From CAYWNA01 sp964459305 (lineage in GTDB: Bacteria; Planctomycetota; Planctomycetia; Pirellulales; Pirellulaceae): DNA of 64,000 nucleotides. The position numbers and the translations under genes were made by a program. Below, piece after piece: positions 20,142-28,420 of this stretch; the stretch's first letter is position 1, and each line of letters opens with the position of its first letter. Under the pieces are notes generated by a model. It was given only the letters and a program-made list of their open reading frames with translations. It had not been told where the DNA came from and searched no databases. The DNA is taken from NCBI GenBank assembly GCA_964459305.1, contig CAYWNA010000009.1, positions 57,742 through 121,741 of the forward strand, given 5' to 3'.

Positions 20142-23100
20142 ATGTCCAAGATTTGCCGGGTGCTGTTCGCTGCCGTTGCTGCACTGTTTTGTGTGATCGT
20201 TGCTCTCGCATCGGGGCAGGAAATCGAATGGATTCGGGTCCCTGTGACTCGTGATGCTTGGTTTTCGAATGTTGGTGACGAAGCTGATTGCAGTACAGGT
20301 GGGTCGAGCCGGTTGAAACTGAAGTCGCACCAGGAGATGTCGTTGCTGGATATCAATCCGGGGTCGCTTCGCGGGCGCGTGATTCAGAGCGCGACGTTGC
20401 ACTTGCGCACGGCGGGCAAGGATTTCGCCCGAAGGATCACTGTCAGCACGTTTACCGCGCCTTGGGTCGAAGGCACTTCGCCCAGGTACCAGGCACAAGC
20501 CGGCAGCTCCACGCATAAAACGAGGGAACACCCGGATATGAACTGGGCATTCCCCGGCAGCGATATGACGGCGGTGATCCTGGCGCAGGGCGGCACGATC
20601 TGGCGCATGGCGGATGCCGCGCCGCCGGTTGAAAACGGTTGGCAGCGGATTCCGGTCGATCCGCGCGTCCTGGCGGCCCGTGTTGCCGGGATCAGCTACG
20701 GAATGCTGGTCTTCGATGACACTGGTTCCGAGTGGACGCGCAGCGGAGAACAGTTCGATTACCGCCTCTTTCCCAATCGTTTCTTTCACAGCCGTGAGTC
20801 GGGTCAGGAGAATGCCCCTTACTTCACCGTAACGCTGGGCTGTCGAGACATACAGCCACCGCCGGAGCCGACACAGATCACGGCCGAAGAGGGCGACCTG
20901 CCGGCCGGTCAAGCCGCGGTCTCCTGGATCACGCCGGCCGATGATGGCCCGGCGGGCACGATCGGCTTCCTCGTCTGGGTGGATGACAGACCCGTCCCGC
21001 GATATCTGATTCCCAGCGCAAGAGAGCCGGGCGATCGGGTCAAAATGCATCTGCGCGATTTGGGACTGCGACCGGGGCAGCGAATTCAGCTGTCGGTCCG
21101 GTCCGTAGACGGGGCTGGAAACATCGGGCCAGCAGCAACCGAGGGGATCTGCGTATCGGACCTTGTTCCGGAACCGCTGCCAGGTTCGCCCCCGAAATCG
21201 TTCACCGAGCCGGCCCTGCTGCCTAGGCTCGGTGGGGCGAAGGTGGCTGTGATCGATGCGTTGGACAAGGTGCAACCCGTCACGGGCAAGATGATCCCAG
21301 AGCAATCGCCGGAGTATCTGGCGGCGAATCACTTGTTTAGTGCACGGGAAAAGCAGGTCCGGCTGGCCGCCGCTCGCAACGAGTTCGTGGCGTTTCAAGT
21401 GTTGTTGGAAGGCCAGGTCAGCGGCGTTCGACCTTCGCTTGTTTTCACCGAAACGGACCAGCAGTTAAAGACGGCGTGGGGGCGTTACCGGTACGTGGGC
21501 ACCGAGGCGGGGCCATTGCCGGATCCCATCGTGGCGTTGGAGGGACCGGTGAGCGTGCCGCACCCAGAGGATCGCATCGCCGGCCAGTCTCGCACGAGCC
21601 TTCTGTGCGAAGTCTATGTCCCGCATTCTGCCCGATCTGGTGCTCATCGGGGAACGCTGGTTCTGAAGGCCGACGGCGGGACTTTTGAGTTGGATGTAGT
21701 GCTGTGGGTGTGGGACTTCACGCTGCCCGACTATCTGAGCTTCCTGCCGGAGATGAACTGTTACGGCCTGCCGGAGAACGAGCTTGACTACTATCGGCTG
21801 GCCCATGTCCACCGGACCTTGCTGAACCGCGTGCCTTACTCGCAAAACGGCCGCGTGAAGGATGGCTGTGCGCCGAAGTGGGAAGACGGACGACTCGATT
21901 GGTCCGATTGGGACCGCCGCTTCGGTCCATACCTGAACGGTACAGCATTCGCCGACCTCCCGCGCAAGGAAGTACCGCTGGAAGTGTTCTACCTGCCGTT
22001 GCACGAGAATTGGCCGACCGAGATCGATCCCCACTACAACGGTGACTATTGGGCCGACCGGGCGTTCCGCTCAGGGTACCGTGACGCCTTTGCCGAAGCC
22101 ACGCGACAGATTGCCGAGCACTGCGAGCAACAAGAATGGCACGATACACTATTCCAGTGCTACCTGAACAACAAGGTGAATTTCAAGAGCCGCGGCTGGT
22201 CACGCGGCTCGTCGCCTTGGCTGTTGGACGAGCCGTCCAACTTCCAGGATTTCTGGGCGCTGCGGTATTATGGCGAAGCCTTCCATGAAGGTGTGGCCAA
22301 AGCGAGAGGCGAAGCGGGCGGGAGAGCGAAATTGGTCTATCGCTGCGATATTTCGCGGCCCCAGTGGCAACGCGATTCGCTGGATCACGTGCTCGACTAC
22401 AACATTGTGAACGGCCGGGTCTTTCGCCGCTACACACGCCTCGTGCTGGATCGCAAACGTGAATTCAGCCAGATCGTCGTCGACTACGGCACGACAAACG
22501 CCGTTGAAAAGAGCAATATGCAGCCCGTGGGATGGAGCCTGGACTCGTGGACCCTCGGCAGCGACGGAATCGTGCCTTGGCAGACGATCGGCCGCCACGA
22601 ATCGTGGCAGCAGGCCGACGAGCTTGCGCTGTTCTATCCCGGCAGTTTCCTCGGACGCCGCGAGCCCGTCCCCTCGATTCGGTTGAAGGCGTATCGGCGC
22701 GGCGAGCAGGACGTCGAATACTTGACGCTGCTGTCCAACGTGTTGGGACAGCCGCGGAGGGCCGTTGGCGAGGCAACACGAAAAGCGTTGAACCTTAAAG
22801 CGGAACTTCAAGGCACGGACTTTGCGGGCGGTGAGGATGCCGGCGTGGTTCACTATGCCGACTTGCTTCCGCAGGATGCGTGGGCACTGCGAGTCCGTGT
22901 CGCTCGCGTCATTTCCGACGCCGCGCCACAGCCAAAGAGACGCATTGTCGATTTTCGCACACCGCCGCGCGACCCGGGCCAGGCACGGCCGGCATACGTC
23001 GAAGATCACGTCGCCGCGCAACCGCTGGCCAAGTTTGCTCCTCATGCCAAGGCGAAAGCCGGTTCGACAGTCGTGTTGCAGGGTCGCCGTGCGGTGCGAG

Positions 23101-23669
23101 ACACAATTGTCGACCCGGAATCCGCCGACAAGAACTTCGGCAGCGTTCGACGCGACAACCGGATCAGGCGGGGCGAGCGATGCAATGCGTTCCTCGTTCG
23201 CTTTGATCTCGATCAGCTCAAACCGCCGCCCAAAGCCCAGGTGGTCAAGGCCACAGTCAGCTTCTACGTCTGGGATCCCAGCGGCAAGGGAAGGACGAAG
23301 GTGCACGCCTTTGGCCTAACCACACCGTGGGACGAAGGCGAAGCTACTTGGACTCAACCTTCCACGGGAAAAAGTTGGCTAGGTGGAGCGACGTTTCGCT
23401 TTGGCGCCGATACGCTGCAGCCGTCCCCGCATATCGTCGTGCAACTCGATGCGGGGCGCGACGTCGTTGATCCGCCGATCGAATACCAGATTGACGTTGC
23501 CGCGCTGGTTCGCGATTGGCTATCGGGCAAGACGCCTAATTGCGGCCTGGCCATCGCCGCGCAGATTGACCGGTCGATCGACGACGGTCAATACTCCCGA
23601 TTCCAGGTACTGGCCTCCGAGTACCACGAAGTCCAACATACTCCCAAACTGACCGTGACGTTTGAGTAA
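20142..23669 (+). CDS. Giant secreted protein: DNRLRE-like, Fn3-like, DUF4091-like and C-terminal DNRLRE domains
   Basis: A 1,175-residue exported protein. Residues 1-27 form a signal peptide (FAAVAALFCVIVALASGQE). The N-terminal module (about 30-230) has DNRLRE/CBM96-like features (VTRDAWFSNVGDEADCSTGG, SATLHLRTAGKDFARRITV). A fibronectin-III-like segment follows (ITAEEGDLPAGQAAVSWITP). The centre, about 390-920, reads LAAARNEFVAFQVLLEG, VLWVWDFTLPDYLSFLPEMN and RGEQDVEYLTLLSNV, which resembles the DUF4091 glycosidase-like barrel of planctomycetes and Bacteroidetes. The last 190 residues are a second DNRLRE domain (DTIVDPESADKNFGSVRRDN). Probably binds and cuts an extracellular glycan; substrate unknown. 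Confidence 0.75.
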   Translation: MSKICRVLFAAVAALFCVIVALASGQEIEWIRVPVTRDAWFSNVGDEADCSTGGSSRLKLKSHQEMSLLDINPGSLRGRVIQSATLHLRTAGKDFARRITVSTFTAPWVEGTSPRYQAQAGSSTHKTREHPDMNWAFPGSDMTAVILAQGGTIWRMADAAPPVENGWQRIPVDPRVLAARVAGISYGMLVFDDTGSEWTRSGEQFDYRLFPNRFFHSRESGQENAPYFTVTLGCRDIQPPPEPTQITAEEGDLPAGQAAVSWITPADDGPAGTIGFLVWVDDRPVPRYLIPSAREPGDRVKMHLRDLGLRPGQRIQLSVRSVDGAGNIGPAATEGICVSDLVPEPLPGSPPKSFTEPALLPRLGGAKVAVIDALDKVQPVTGKMIPEQSPEYLAANHLFSAREKQVRLAAARNEFVAFQVLLEGQVSGVRPSLVFTETDQQLKTAWGRYRYVGTEAGPLPDPIVALEGPVSVPHPEDRIAGQSRTSLLCEVYVPHSARSGAHRGTLVLKADGGTFELDVVLWVWDFTLPDYLSFLPEMNCYGLPENELDYYRLAHVHRTLLNRVPYSQNGRVKDGCAPKWEDGRLDWSDWDRRFGPYLNGTAFADLPRKEVPLEVFYLPLHENWPTEIDPHYNGDYWADRAFRSGYRDAFAEATRQIAEHCEQQEWHDTLFQCYLNNKVNFKSRGWSRGSSPWLLDEPSNFQDFWALRYYGEAFHEGVAKARGEAGGRAKLVYRCDISRPQWQRDSLDHVLDYNIVNGRVFRRYTRLVLDRKREFSQIVVDYGTTNAVEKSNMQPVGWSLDSWTLGSDGIVPWQTIGRHESWQQADELALFYPGSFLGRREPVPSIRLKAYRRGEQDVEYLTLLSNVLGQPRRAVGEATRKALNLKAELQGTDFAGGEDAGVVHYADLLPQDAWALRVRVARVISDAAPQPKRRIVDFRTPPRDPGQARPAYVEDHVAAQPLAKFAPHAKAKAGSTVVLQGRRAVRDTIVDPESADKNFGSVRRDNRIRRGERCNAFLVRFDLDQLKPPPKAQVVKATVSFYVWDPSGKGRTKVHAFGLTTPWDEGEATWTQPSTGKSWLGGATFRFGADTLQPSPHIVVQLDAGRDVVDPPIEYQIDVAALVRDWLSGKTPNCGLAIAAQIDRSIDDGQYSRFQVLASEYHEVQHTPKLTVTFE

Positions 23670-23761
23670 CCTTTGACTTCAGGTTCAGCTTTGCCGTAAA
23701 ATTGACTGTAAGGACACACCCGGCGATTGGGGCTCGAAACGGCTACCGGTACGACTTGGGG

Positions 23762-24640
23762 ATGGCCAGTACAATGAATGATTACACAGATCGACAGAAC
23801 GATCCGCAGGTGGTGTCTCTGCAAACACGCCGATGGTGGTCGACGGTGGTGATCATCGCGACGTTAGCCGCGCTTGGACTGGCGACGTGGTTTGGGGTGG
23901 GCATCCAACGAAGGAGCGGCCAAATGCCAGAGACAGCAAACGCCGGAGAGCCGACTGTCGCGACAGGCCAGGAATCCGACGAACGAGATCGCTTCCTCCG
24001 CGACCGGCGTTTCATGGTGGAAAGGCATCTTCGCGGTCGCGACATTGTGGACAGGCGGGTGCTCGACGTGATGGGACAAGTTCCGAGGGAGCGGTTTGTC
24101 CCGGGGCACTTTGAAAAAATGGCCTACGCGGACAGACCGCTGCCGATCGGCGCCCGACAGACCATCTCGCAGCCGTACATCGTGGCGCTCATGACCCAGT
24201 TGGCCCAACCAAAGCCGGACTCGATCGCCTTGGATGTAGGCACCGGATCGGGATATCAAGCCGCGGTGTTGGCCGAATTGTGCAGAAAGGTGTACAGCAT
24301 CGAAATCATCGAAGAATTGGGGAAAGAGGCCAAGACGCGTCTGGCGGACTTGGAATACAAGAACATCGAGACGCGCATTGGCGACGGTTACCGCGGATGG
24401 CCGGAACATGCACCGTTCGACTTGGTCATCGTGGCTGCCGCCCCCGACCACATTCCGCAGGCGCTGATCGAGCAACTTGCCCCCGGCGGCCGACTCGTCA
24501 TACCAGTCGGGAGGACGTTCGCCCAGGAACTGATAGTGGTCGAGAAACAGGCGGACGGAAAGATCCGCGAGCGAACCGTGGCACCCGTGTCTTTTGTGCC
24601 CATGACCGGCGAGGCAAGGACAGGCGAGCCACCAGAGTGA
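23762..24640 (+). CDS. pcm: Protein-L-isoaspartate O-methyltransferase, membrane-anchored form
   Basis: Methylates L-isoaspartyl residues in damaged proteins using S-adenosylmethionine. The 292-residue protein has an N-terminal transmembrane or uncleaved signal segment (WWSTVVIIATLAALGLATWF) and a linker, then the complete enzyme: RFMVERHLRGRDIVDRRVLD, PRERFVPG, TISQPYIVALMTQLAQP, the SAM-binding LDVGTGSGYQAAVLAELC, and IVAAAPDHIPQALIEQL. Normal cytoplasmic Pcm is about 210-220 residues, so the first ~75 residues are extra and place the catalytic domain outside or at the membrane. I start at ATG 23762 (GGGG just upstream); ATG 23774 is also possible. Confidence 0.92.
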   Translation: MASTMNDYTDRQNDPQVVSLQTRRWWSTVVIIATLAALGLATWFGVGIQRRSGQMPETANAGEPTVATGQESDERDRFLRDRRFMVERHLRGRDIVDRRVLDVMGQVPRERFVPGHFEKMAYADRPLPIGARQTISQPYIVALMTQLAQPKPDSIALDVGTGSGYQAAVLAELCRKVYSIEIIEELGKEAKTRLADLEYKNIETRIGDGYRGWPEHAPFDLVIVAAAPDHIPQALIEQLAPGGRLVIPVGRTFAQELIVVEKQADGKIRERTVAPVSFVPMTGEARTGEPPE

Positions 24641-24735
24641 CCGGGCGCAGGAATCGGTTTATGGCTGAACCCGCTAAGAATTCAGATGGACCACGCCGTC
24701 ACCGCCTGAATTCTTGCGAATCCAGCTACGAGTTT

Positions 24736-24752
24736 CGGCAAGGAATCCTTGC
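24736..24752. repeat. 17-bp palindrome between convergent genes
   Basis: GGCAAGGA-A-TCCTTGCC is a perfect 8-base inverted repeat around one base, between the end of pcm and the end of the leftward HAD gene. It lacks a T-run, so a terminator role is uncertain. It shares the GGCAAG core of the longer hairpin at 35875-35952, but that may be chance. Confidence 0.4.
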
Positions 24753-24794
24753 CGTCCCGCAAACCTGCTTCGGCGCCCAGAGTCACCCTGCGCG

Positions 24795-25388
24795 TCAGTT
24801 GCCTATTTGACGGCGAGCCAATTCGACACGGATTTGAGCTGCGGACTCGGCCAAGATCGCGTCCATGCCGAGTTCTTTGGCTGCGTCGACATTGACGATT
24901 CGGTCGTCGATCAAAAGGCATTCCCCAACGTCAACGTTGAGCGTTTCAGCGGCAGACAAGTACGCCTGTGGCTCTGGTTTGCGCGCGCCGGTTAGGCACG
25001 ATACAAAGGACCAGTGGATGTACTCGGACAACTGTAACTTCTGGTCGATCATCCGGTACCACGTCGAGTAGTTCGAAAGTACGTGCATTTCGTATCCGCC
25101 GTTCTTCAGGTCCGACAGCAACTCCTTCATTCCATCGATCCAGCGATAGGCGTCGTTCAAACAGGCGAGTAGAGCTTTGCCGTCAATCGGTCGACCGTCC
25201 CGAAAGAACCGCGCGAGATACTCCGCCTCGTTGATGCGGCCCTTCTCGAACTCAATCCACGATGCCGGGTGCTTGACCTCTCTCAGCTCGTCAAAACTCA
25301 TCCCGAAAAACGTCGGCATGGCCTCGAAGAAAGGATCGGTCACCAGCGTATCCATCACGTCGAACAGTATCACGGGTTGTTGTGCCAT
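24795..25388 (-). CDS. HAD superfamily hydrolase
   Basis: A 197-residue haloacid-dehalogenase-type hydrolase. Motif I is ILFDVMDTLVTD (nucleophile Asp and the +2 Asp), motif II is HVLSNYSTWY, motif III is the Lys in SCLTGARKPEPQAYLSA, and motif IV is CLLIDDRIVNVDAAKELG. The alpha-helical cap (residues about 20-80) is of the subclass IA type. It is convergent with pcm. Small-molecule phosphatase is the default inference; no substrate can be assigned. ATG 25388 follows GGAGTCC. Confidence 0.88.
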   Translation of the reverse strand: MAQQPVILFDVMDTLVTDPFFEAMPTFFGMSFDELREVKHPASWIEFEKGRINEAEYLARFFRDGRPIDGKALLACLNDAYRWIDGMKELLSDLKNGGYEMHVLSNYSTWYRMIDQKLQLSEYIHWSFVSCLTGARKPEPQAYLSAAETLNVDVGECLLIDDRIVNVDAAKELGMDAILAESAAQIRVELARRQIGN

Positions 25389-25667
25389 TCATGGACTCCG
25401 ATTGCGTCGGTCCGTCAAAATCGTTACACGTGATTCGGCAACACCAATTTCTTGGGATGTGGGTTCAGGTAGATTCCGAACGTCAGAACTTGCGAATTGT
25501 TGGCGCAGACATTCTATGTATCAAGAGAAGGTTGGTCGAGTGATGCGGTTGCTTGAGACAACCAGATCGAGTACTCTTCGTTTTGCCTGGCCAGAAGTTC
25601 TGTCTCGTGGGCTTCCTGGAAGTTGCACACGTGCGTCGCGACGCCACGCGTCTAATAGCTGGTTGAT

Positions 25668-26570
25668 ATGAGTAACGTTTGGATCGCATTGGGACTGACG
25701 GTCTTTGCCGGCATGGCCACCGGCGTGGGCAGCGTGATCGCGTTCTTCGCCAAGCGGACGGACTACCGATTCCTGTCCGTGGCAACGGGCTTCTCGGCTG
25801 GCGTGATGTTGTATGTCTCGTTTGTGGAGATCTTTGTCAAGGGACAAGAATCGCTTGTCCAGGTCTATGGAGATCACTGGGGTCATGCGATCAATGTGGG
25901 CTCATTTTTCGGCGGTATTGGCCTAATCGCAGTCATCGACAACCTGATTCCTTCGGCCGAAAACCCGCACGAGACGCACACCGAGCGCGAAACTGCGCCT
26001 CTTCACGACGAGTCCGCACCGCTGCCGGACTTCGAGGCAATTGCCGCCGACCCCGAACACGCTGCGGTGGGTGCCCACGATCACGGTTCGCACCACAAGA
26101 AGCTCATGCGCATGGGACTCTTCACTGCGATCGCAATCGCAATCCACAATTTTCCCGAAGGCATGGTGACGTTCGTGGCGGCCCTGGAGGATCCAAGCCT
26201 TGGCGTCGCCATTGCCGTGGCCGTTGCGCTACACAACATCCCCGAAGGCATCAGTGTATCGGTGCCCATCTTCTACGCCACCGGAAAGCGAAGGAAGGCG
26301 TTTGTGTACTCGCTGCTCTGCGGCTTGGCCGAACCCATTGGCGCGGTCATCGCGTATCTCGCGCTGGTAATCCTCGTGGGAGATCAGTCCGGCGTCATCC
26401 CGCCGCAGGTGATGGGCTCGCTGTTCGGCGGGGTCGCCGGCATCATGGTCTACATCAGCCTCGACGAGTTGCTACCCACAAGCCGGGCCTACGGCAAAGG
26501 GCACGACAGCCTCCTGGGGCTTGTGGCTGGCATGGCTGTCATGGCCCTGAGCCTGCTGCTGATGAGATAG
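25668..26570 (+). CDS. zupT: ZIP family divalent metal transporter ZupT
   Basis: Imports zinc and probably other divalent cations across the inner membrane. The 300-residue protein has the ZIP fold with eight predicted membrane helices. Two signature metal-binding helices are clear: IAIHNFPEGMVTFVAALED and AVALHNIPEGISVSVPIFYA, as in E. coli ZupT, followed by GLAEPIGAVIAYLAL. A long cytoplasmic loop after helix 3 carries a His-rich stretch (HAAVGAHDHGSHHKK), typical of ZIP regulation. ATG 25668 is the only good start. The candidate selenoprotein gene follows 117 bases after its stop on the same strand. Confidence 0.93.
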   Translation: MSNVWIALGLTVFAGMATGVGSVIAFFAKRTDYRFLSVATGFSAGVMLYVSFVEIFVKGQESLVQVYGDHWGHAINVGSFFGGIGLIAVIDNLIPSAENPHETHTERETAPLHDESAPLPDFEAIAADPEHAAVGAHDHGSHHKKLMRMGLFTAIAIAIHNFPEGMVTFVAALEDPSLGVAIAVAVALHNIPEGISVSVPIFYATGKRRKAFVYSLLCGLAEPIGAVIAYLALVILVGDQSGVIPPQVMGSLFGGVAGIMVYISLDELLPTSRAYGKGHDSLLGLVAGMAVMALSLLLMR

Positions 26571-26687
26571 AAGGCAAGCACCAGTCAATTTTGCGGCGCG
26601 TAGAAGTTGACTGCGACACGCCTCGTCGTTAATATTTCCCAACAGTTCAATTTCTCGGCACTCGCATTTTCAGCTAAAGGCACCTAC

Positions 26688-27035
26688 ATGTATAGAGCTA
26701 CATTCATGCTGCTGGCCACTGGCTTGGCGGCAACTTGGTTTGGCTGCGAAGCGGCAACCGATGTGACCGTTCCGACGCCACAAAGCAGTCCGGTCGATTC
26801 GGCACCTTCGGAGTTCACGCTGGTCACCCTCAAAGTCCCAAACATGACGTGAGGGGGCTGCGCCGCCTCGGTCCGAGGCGATCTGGCGAAAATCGATGGT
26901 GTTGTCGATATCGAAACTGACCCCCCAAATCGCGTTTGTTCCTTCAAGGTGACCAAACCAGACATCGACTACGAGTCGCAACTGGCAGAATTCGCGAAGA
27001 CAAACTCGCGCCTGGCTGACTACGAGATCCAGTAG
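26688..27035 (+). CDS. Candidate selenoprotein: HMA-domain (MerP-like) lipoprotein with Sec-x-x-Cys metal site (TGA 26850-26852)
   Basis: Read through TGA as selenocysteine, this gives 115 residues. The N-terminus (MYRATFMLLATGLAATWFGC) looks like a lipoprotein signal with Cys20. A short acidic linker leads to a heavy-metal-associated domain: TLVTLKVPNMT-U-GGCAASVRGDLAKIDG, then a beta-alpha-beta tail to residue 115. In ordinary HMA/MerP/CopZ domains the site is MxCxxC; here U55 and C58 replace the two Cys. Downstream of TGA the frame stays open for 60 codons with conserved HMA features, ending at TAG 27033-27035. A hairpin with a GGUC loop lies 17 bases after the TGA. ATG 26688 has AAAGG seven bases upstream. 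Alternative: a pseudogene or sequencing error in a Cys codon (TGC/TGT to TGA). Confidence 0.82.
26850..26888 (+). promoter_or_regulatory. Putative bacterial SECIS element
   Basis: The UGA codon is 26850-26852. The upper stem CGCCTC (26864-26869) pairs perfectly with GAGGCG (26875-26880), and the loop is GGTCC (26870-26874); the loop's first G can also pair with its last C. A short lower stem, 26861-26863 with 26886-26888, is possible across a bulge. Bacterial SECIS elements are hairpins just after UGA with a G-rich apical loop about 16-37 bases away; E. coli fdhF also has a GGUC loop. The 17-base spacing fits. Confidence 0.72.
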
Positions 27036-27062
27036 TCTTGCTTGATCGATCATCAAAAACGG

Positions 27063-27099
27063 CAGCTCGCAAGTTTTCATCTTGCGAGCTGTTTCTTTT
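27063..27099 (+). terminator. Rho-independent terminator after the HMA selenoprotein gene
   Basis: A perfect 11-base stem, CAGCTCGCAAG (27063-27073) with CTTGCGAGCTG (27081-27091), encloses a TTTTCAT loop and is followed by a T-rich tail (TTTCTTTT, 27092-27099). It lies 27 bases after the TAG at 27033-27035. Its position supports that TAG, rather than the TGA at 26850, as the true end of the gene. Confidence 0.9.
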
Positions 27100-27304
27100 C
27101 ACGCGCTTCGAGTTCGACTGTTTTGTGCCCATTTGCCATCAAACCTAAAAGACGACGATCTGCCACAAATCGACTTAAATATCCAAGGCATCGGGCGTCG
27201 GGTGTCAAACTTTTTCGAACAACTCCGGAACTTTCGCGCGTGTTCGCTGCTCTAATCGGGTGTAACGGACACTGATGGGAAAAGAGACAGACGGAGGCCG
27301 TTTG

Positions 27305-27553
27305 ATGATCGAATACATTGCCTTTACAGCTGTTGGTATAGTCGCGGTTGGCATTGTCCTGGCTATTGTTCTTACCGAATTGCGATCGAAAGAAGAAAAG
27401 CGGGAGGACGCCCTGAGGCAGGCCTACGCCCGGCGACGGAAACGCCGTACTTCTGTGGTGAGAGGACGGCTTGCGCAGCCACCGTTGGCATCTGTAGCAG
27501 TCCAGGAAGCCTACGCCGCCACAACGTTGACTTCGCGACCTCAGTCGCAGTAG
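27305..27553 (+). CDS. Small single-pass membrane protein
   Basis: An 82-residue protein starting MIEYIAFTAVGIVAVGIVLA, with one transmembrane helix at about residues 4-25, then a highly charged stretch (TELRSKEEKREDALRQAYAR, RRKRR) on the likely cytoplasmic side. ATG 27305 has GGAGG (27293-27297) seven bases upstream; an in-frame ATG at 27275 lacks this. No family recognised. Confidence 0.55.
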   Translation: MIEYIAFTAVGIVAVGIVLAIVLTELRSKEEKREDALRQAYARRRKRRTSVVRGRLAQPPLASVAVQEAYAATTLTSRPQSQ

Positions 27554-27637
27554 ACGTACCGCGGCGAGGTGCAGAATGCCGCAGTATTCTGCAGGCACAG
27601 GAATTGTCCACGTTGCGTAGACGAGGTTCGCGCAATC

Positions 27638-27718
27638 ATGAGTTTCGGGGCAATCATCATCCTCACCGCGCTTCTGGCCGGTTCATTTCTTGTCGCCGGT
27701 TTGGCTGAGAGGATTTAG
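27638..27718 (+). CDS. Possible 26-residue membrane peptide
   Basis: A very short frame reading MSFGAIIILTALLAGSFLVA and ending GLAERI. Nearly the whole peptide is one hydrophobic helix with a charged C-terminus, like KdpF-type or other small membrane proteins. A weak GAGG lies upstream. It follows the small membrane protein gene by 85 bases. Could be chance. Confidence 0.3.
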   Translation: MSFGAIIILTALLAGSFLVAGLAERI

Positions 27719-27788
27719 CGGGCGCTGGCCAGGGCGAATTTCACGGCGGGCGCACTCGGCGGTCAGGGAAAAAAGGGCCAAGCAAACG

Positions 27789-28277
27789 TCAGCCGCCTGT
27801 CGTGCGCACTTGCCCGCCTTGCTGCGTTTCGAGTTGGGCGAAATGCCGATTGTCCGCAACCCAATCCTGACGCGTGTAGATCACGACCGACGTATCGGTC
27901 TCCTGGATCTCAATTCGATTCAGCCGGAAACCCATGTCGGTGATCTCGGTAAACAACAGATGAGCCAGGTTCTCGACCGTGGTCGGCATGGCGAACTTCT
28001 TCAACTTGAACGTCTCGCCCGTTCGCTTCATGTGGCCGCATAACGTCTCGTAAAGCGGATCGTTCACATGGATCAACATGCCGTGATCGTATTCCGAGTT
28101 TAGAAACGGTTCGACCTTTTCGTCAAACTCGGCGAATAACGTCGTGTACGAGCCCGTCCTTTCGACTTCGAAAAAGCATCGAACGCCGTAGCGGTGTCCG
28201 TGCAAGTTACGGCATTTGTCGTTGAGCTCCTCGTTTCGATGCGCGGCGTAAAACTTGTATTCCTTCTGGATGATCAT
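27789..28277 (-). CDS. queD: 6-pyruvoyl-tetrahydropterin synthase / 6-carboxytetrahydropterin synthase
   Basis: Converts 7,8-dihydroneopterin triphosphate to 6-carboxy-tetrahydropterin in queuosine/preQ0 synthesis, or acts as a PTPS paralogue. The 162-residue protein has FYAAHRNEELNDKCRNLHGH: the three zinc histidines (AAH and HGH) and catalytic Cys are present. YDHGMLIHVNDP and PTTVENLAHLLF follow, and the C-terminal IEIQETDTSVVIYT carries the substrate-binding Glu. ATG 28277 has GGAGAC upstream. It lies downstream of folE on the same strand, so two successive steps of the pathway are encoded together. Confidence 0.9.
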   Translation of the reverse strand: MIIQKEYKFYAAHRNEELNDKCRNLHGHRYGVRCFFEVERTGSYTTLFAEFDEKVEPFLNSEYDHGMLIHVNDPLYETLCGHMKRTGETFKLKKFAMPTTVENLAHLLFTEITDMGFRLNRIEIQETDTSVVIYTRQDWVADNRHFAQLETQQGGQVRTTGG

Positions 28278-28337
28278 TCATTCGTCTCCAATCGTCGCTC
28301 CGCTGAGTTAGGCAGCGCCATTCGGCGCCCCAAAGCA

Positions 28338-28396
28338 ACCCGAAGCGTAAGCGAGGGAAAACGCTGCGGTAAATCCCTCGTTCACGCTTCGGGTTA
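28338..28396. repeat. 59-bp palindromic repeat (family E) between folE and queD
   Basis: Arms 28338-28359 (AACCCGAAGCGTAAGCGAGG...) and 28375-28396 are inverted copies with two mismatches over 22 bases. It occupies most of the folE-queD gap and would be transcribed with both genes as a stable hairpin. REP-like dispersed element by appearance. Confidence 0.8.
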
Positions 28397-28420
28397 CTAT
28401 TTCGCGGACCCTCAGCAGCT

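Noticed and set aside
20121..21398. Leftward ORF of 425 codons
   Set aside because: Antisense shadow of the DNRLRE-type gene, Arg-rich with no domain.
26607..26852. 81-codon ORF ending at TGA 26852 taken as a complete gene
   Set aside because: It would end in the middle of a conserved HMA metal motif; reading on through TGA restores the domain and reaches a stop followed by a terminator.
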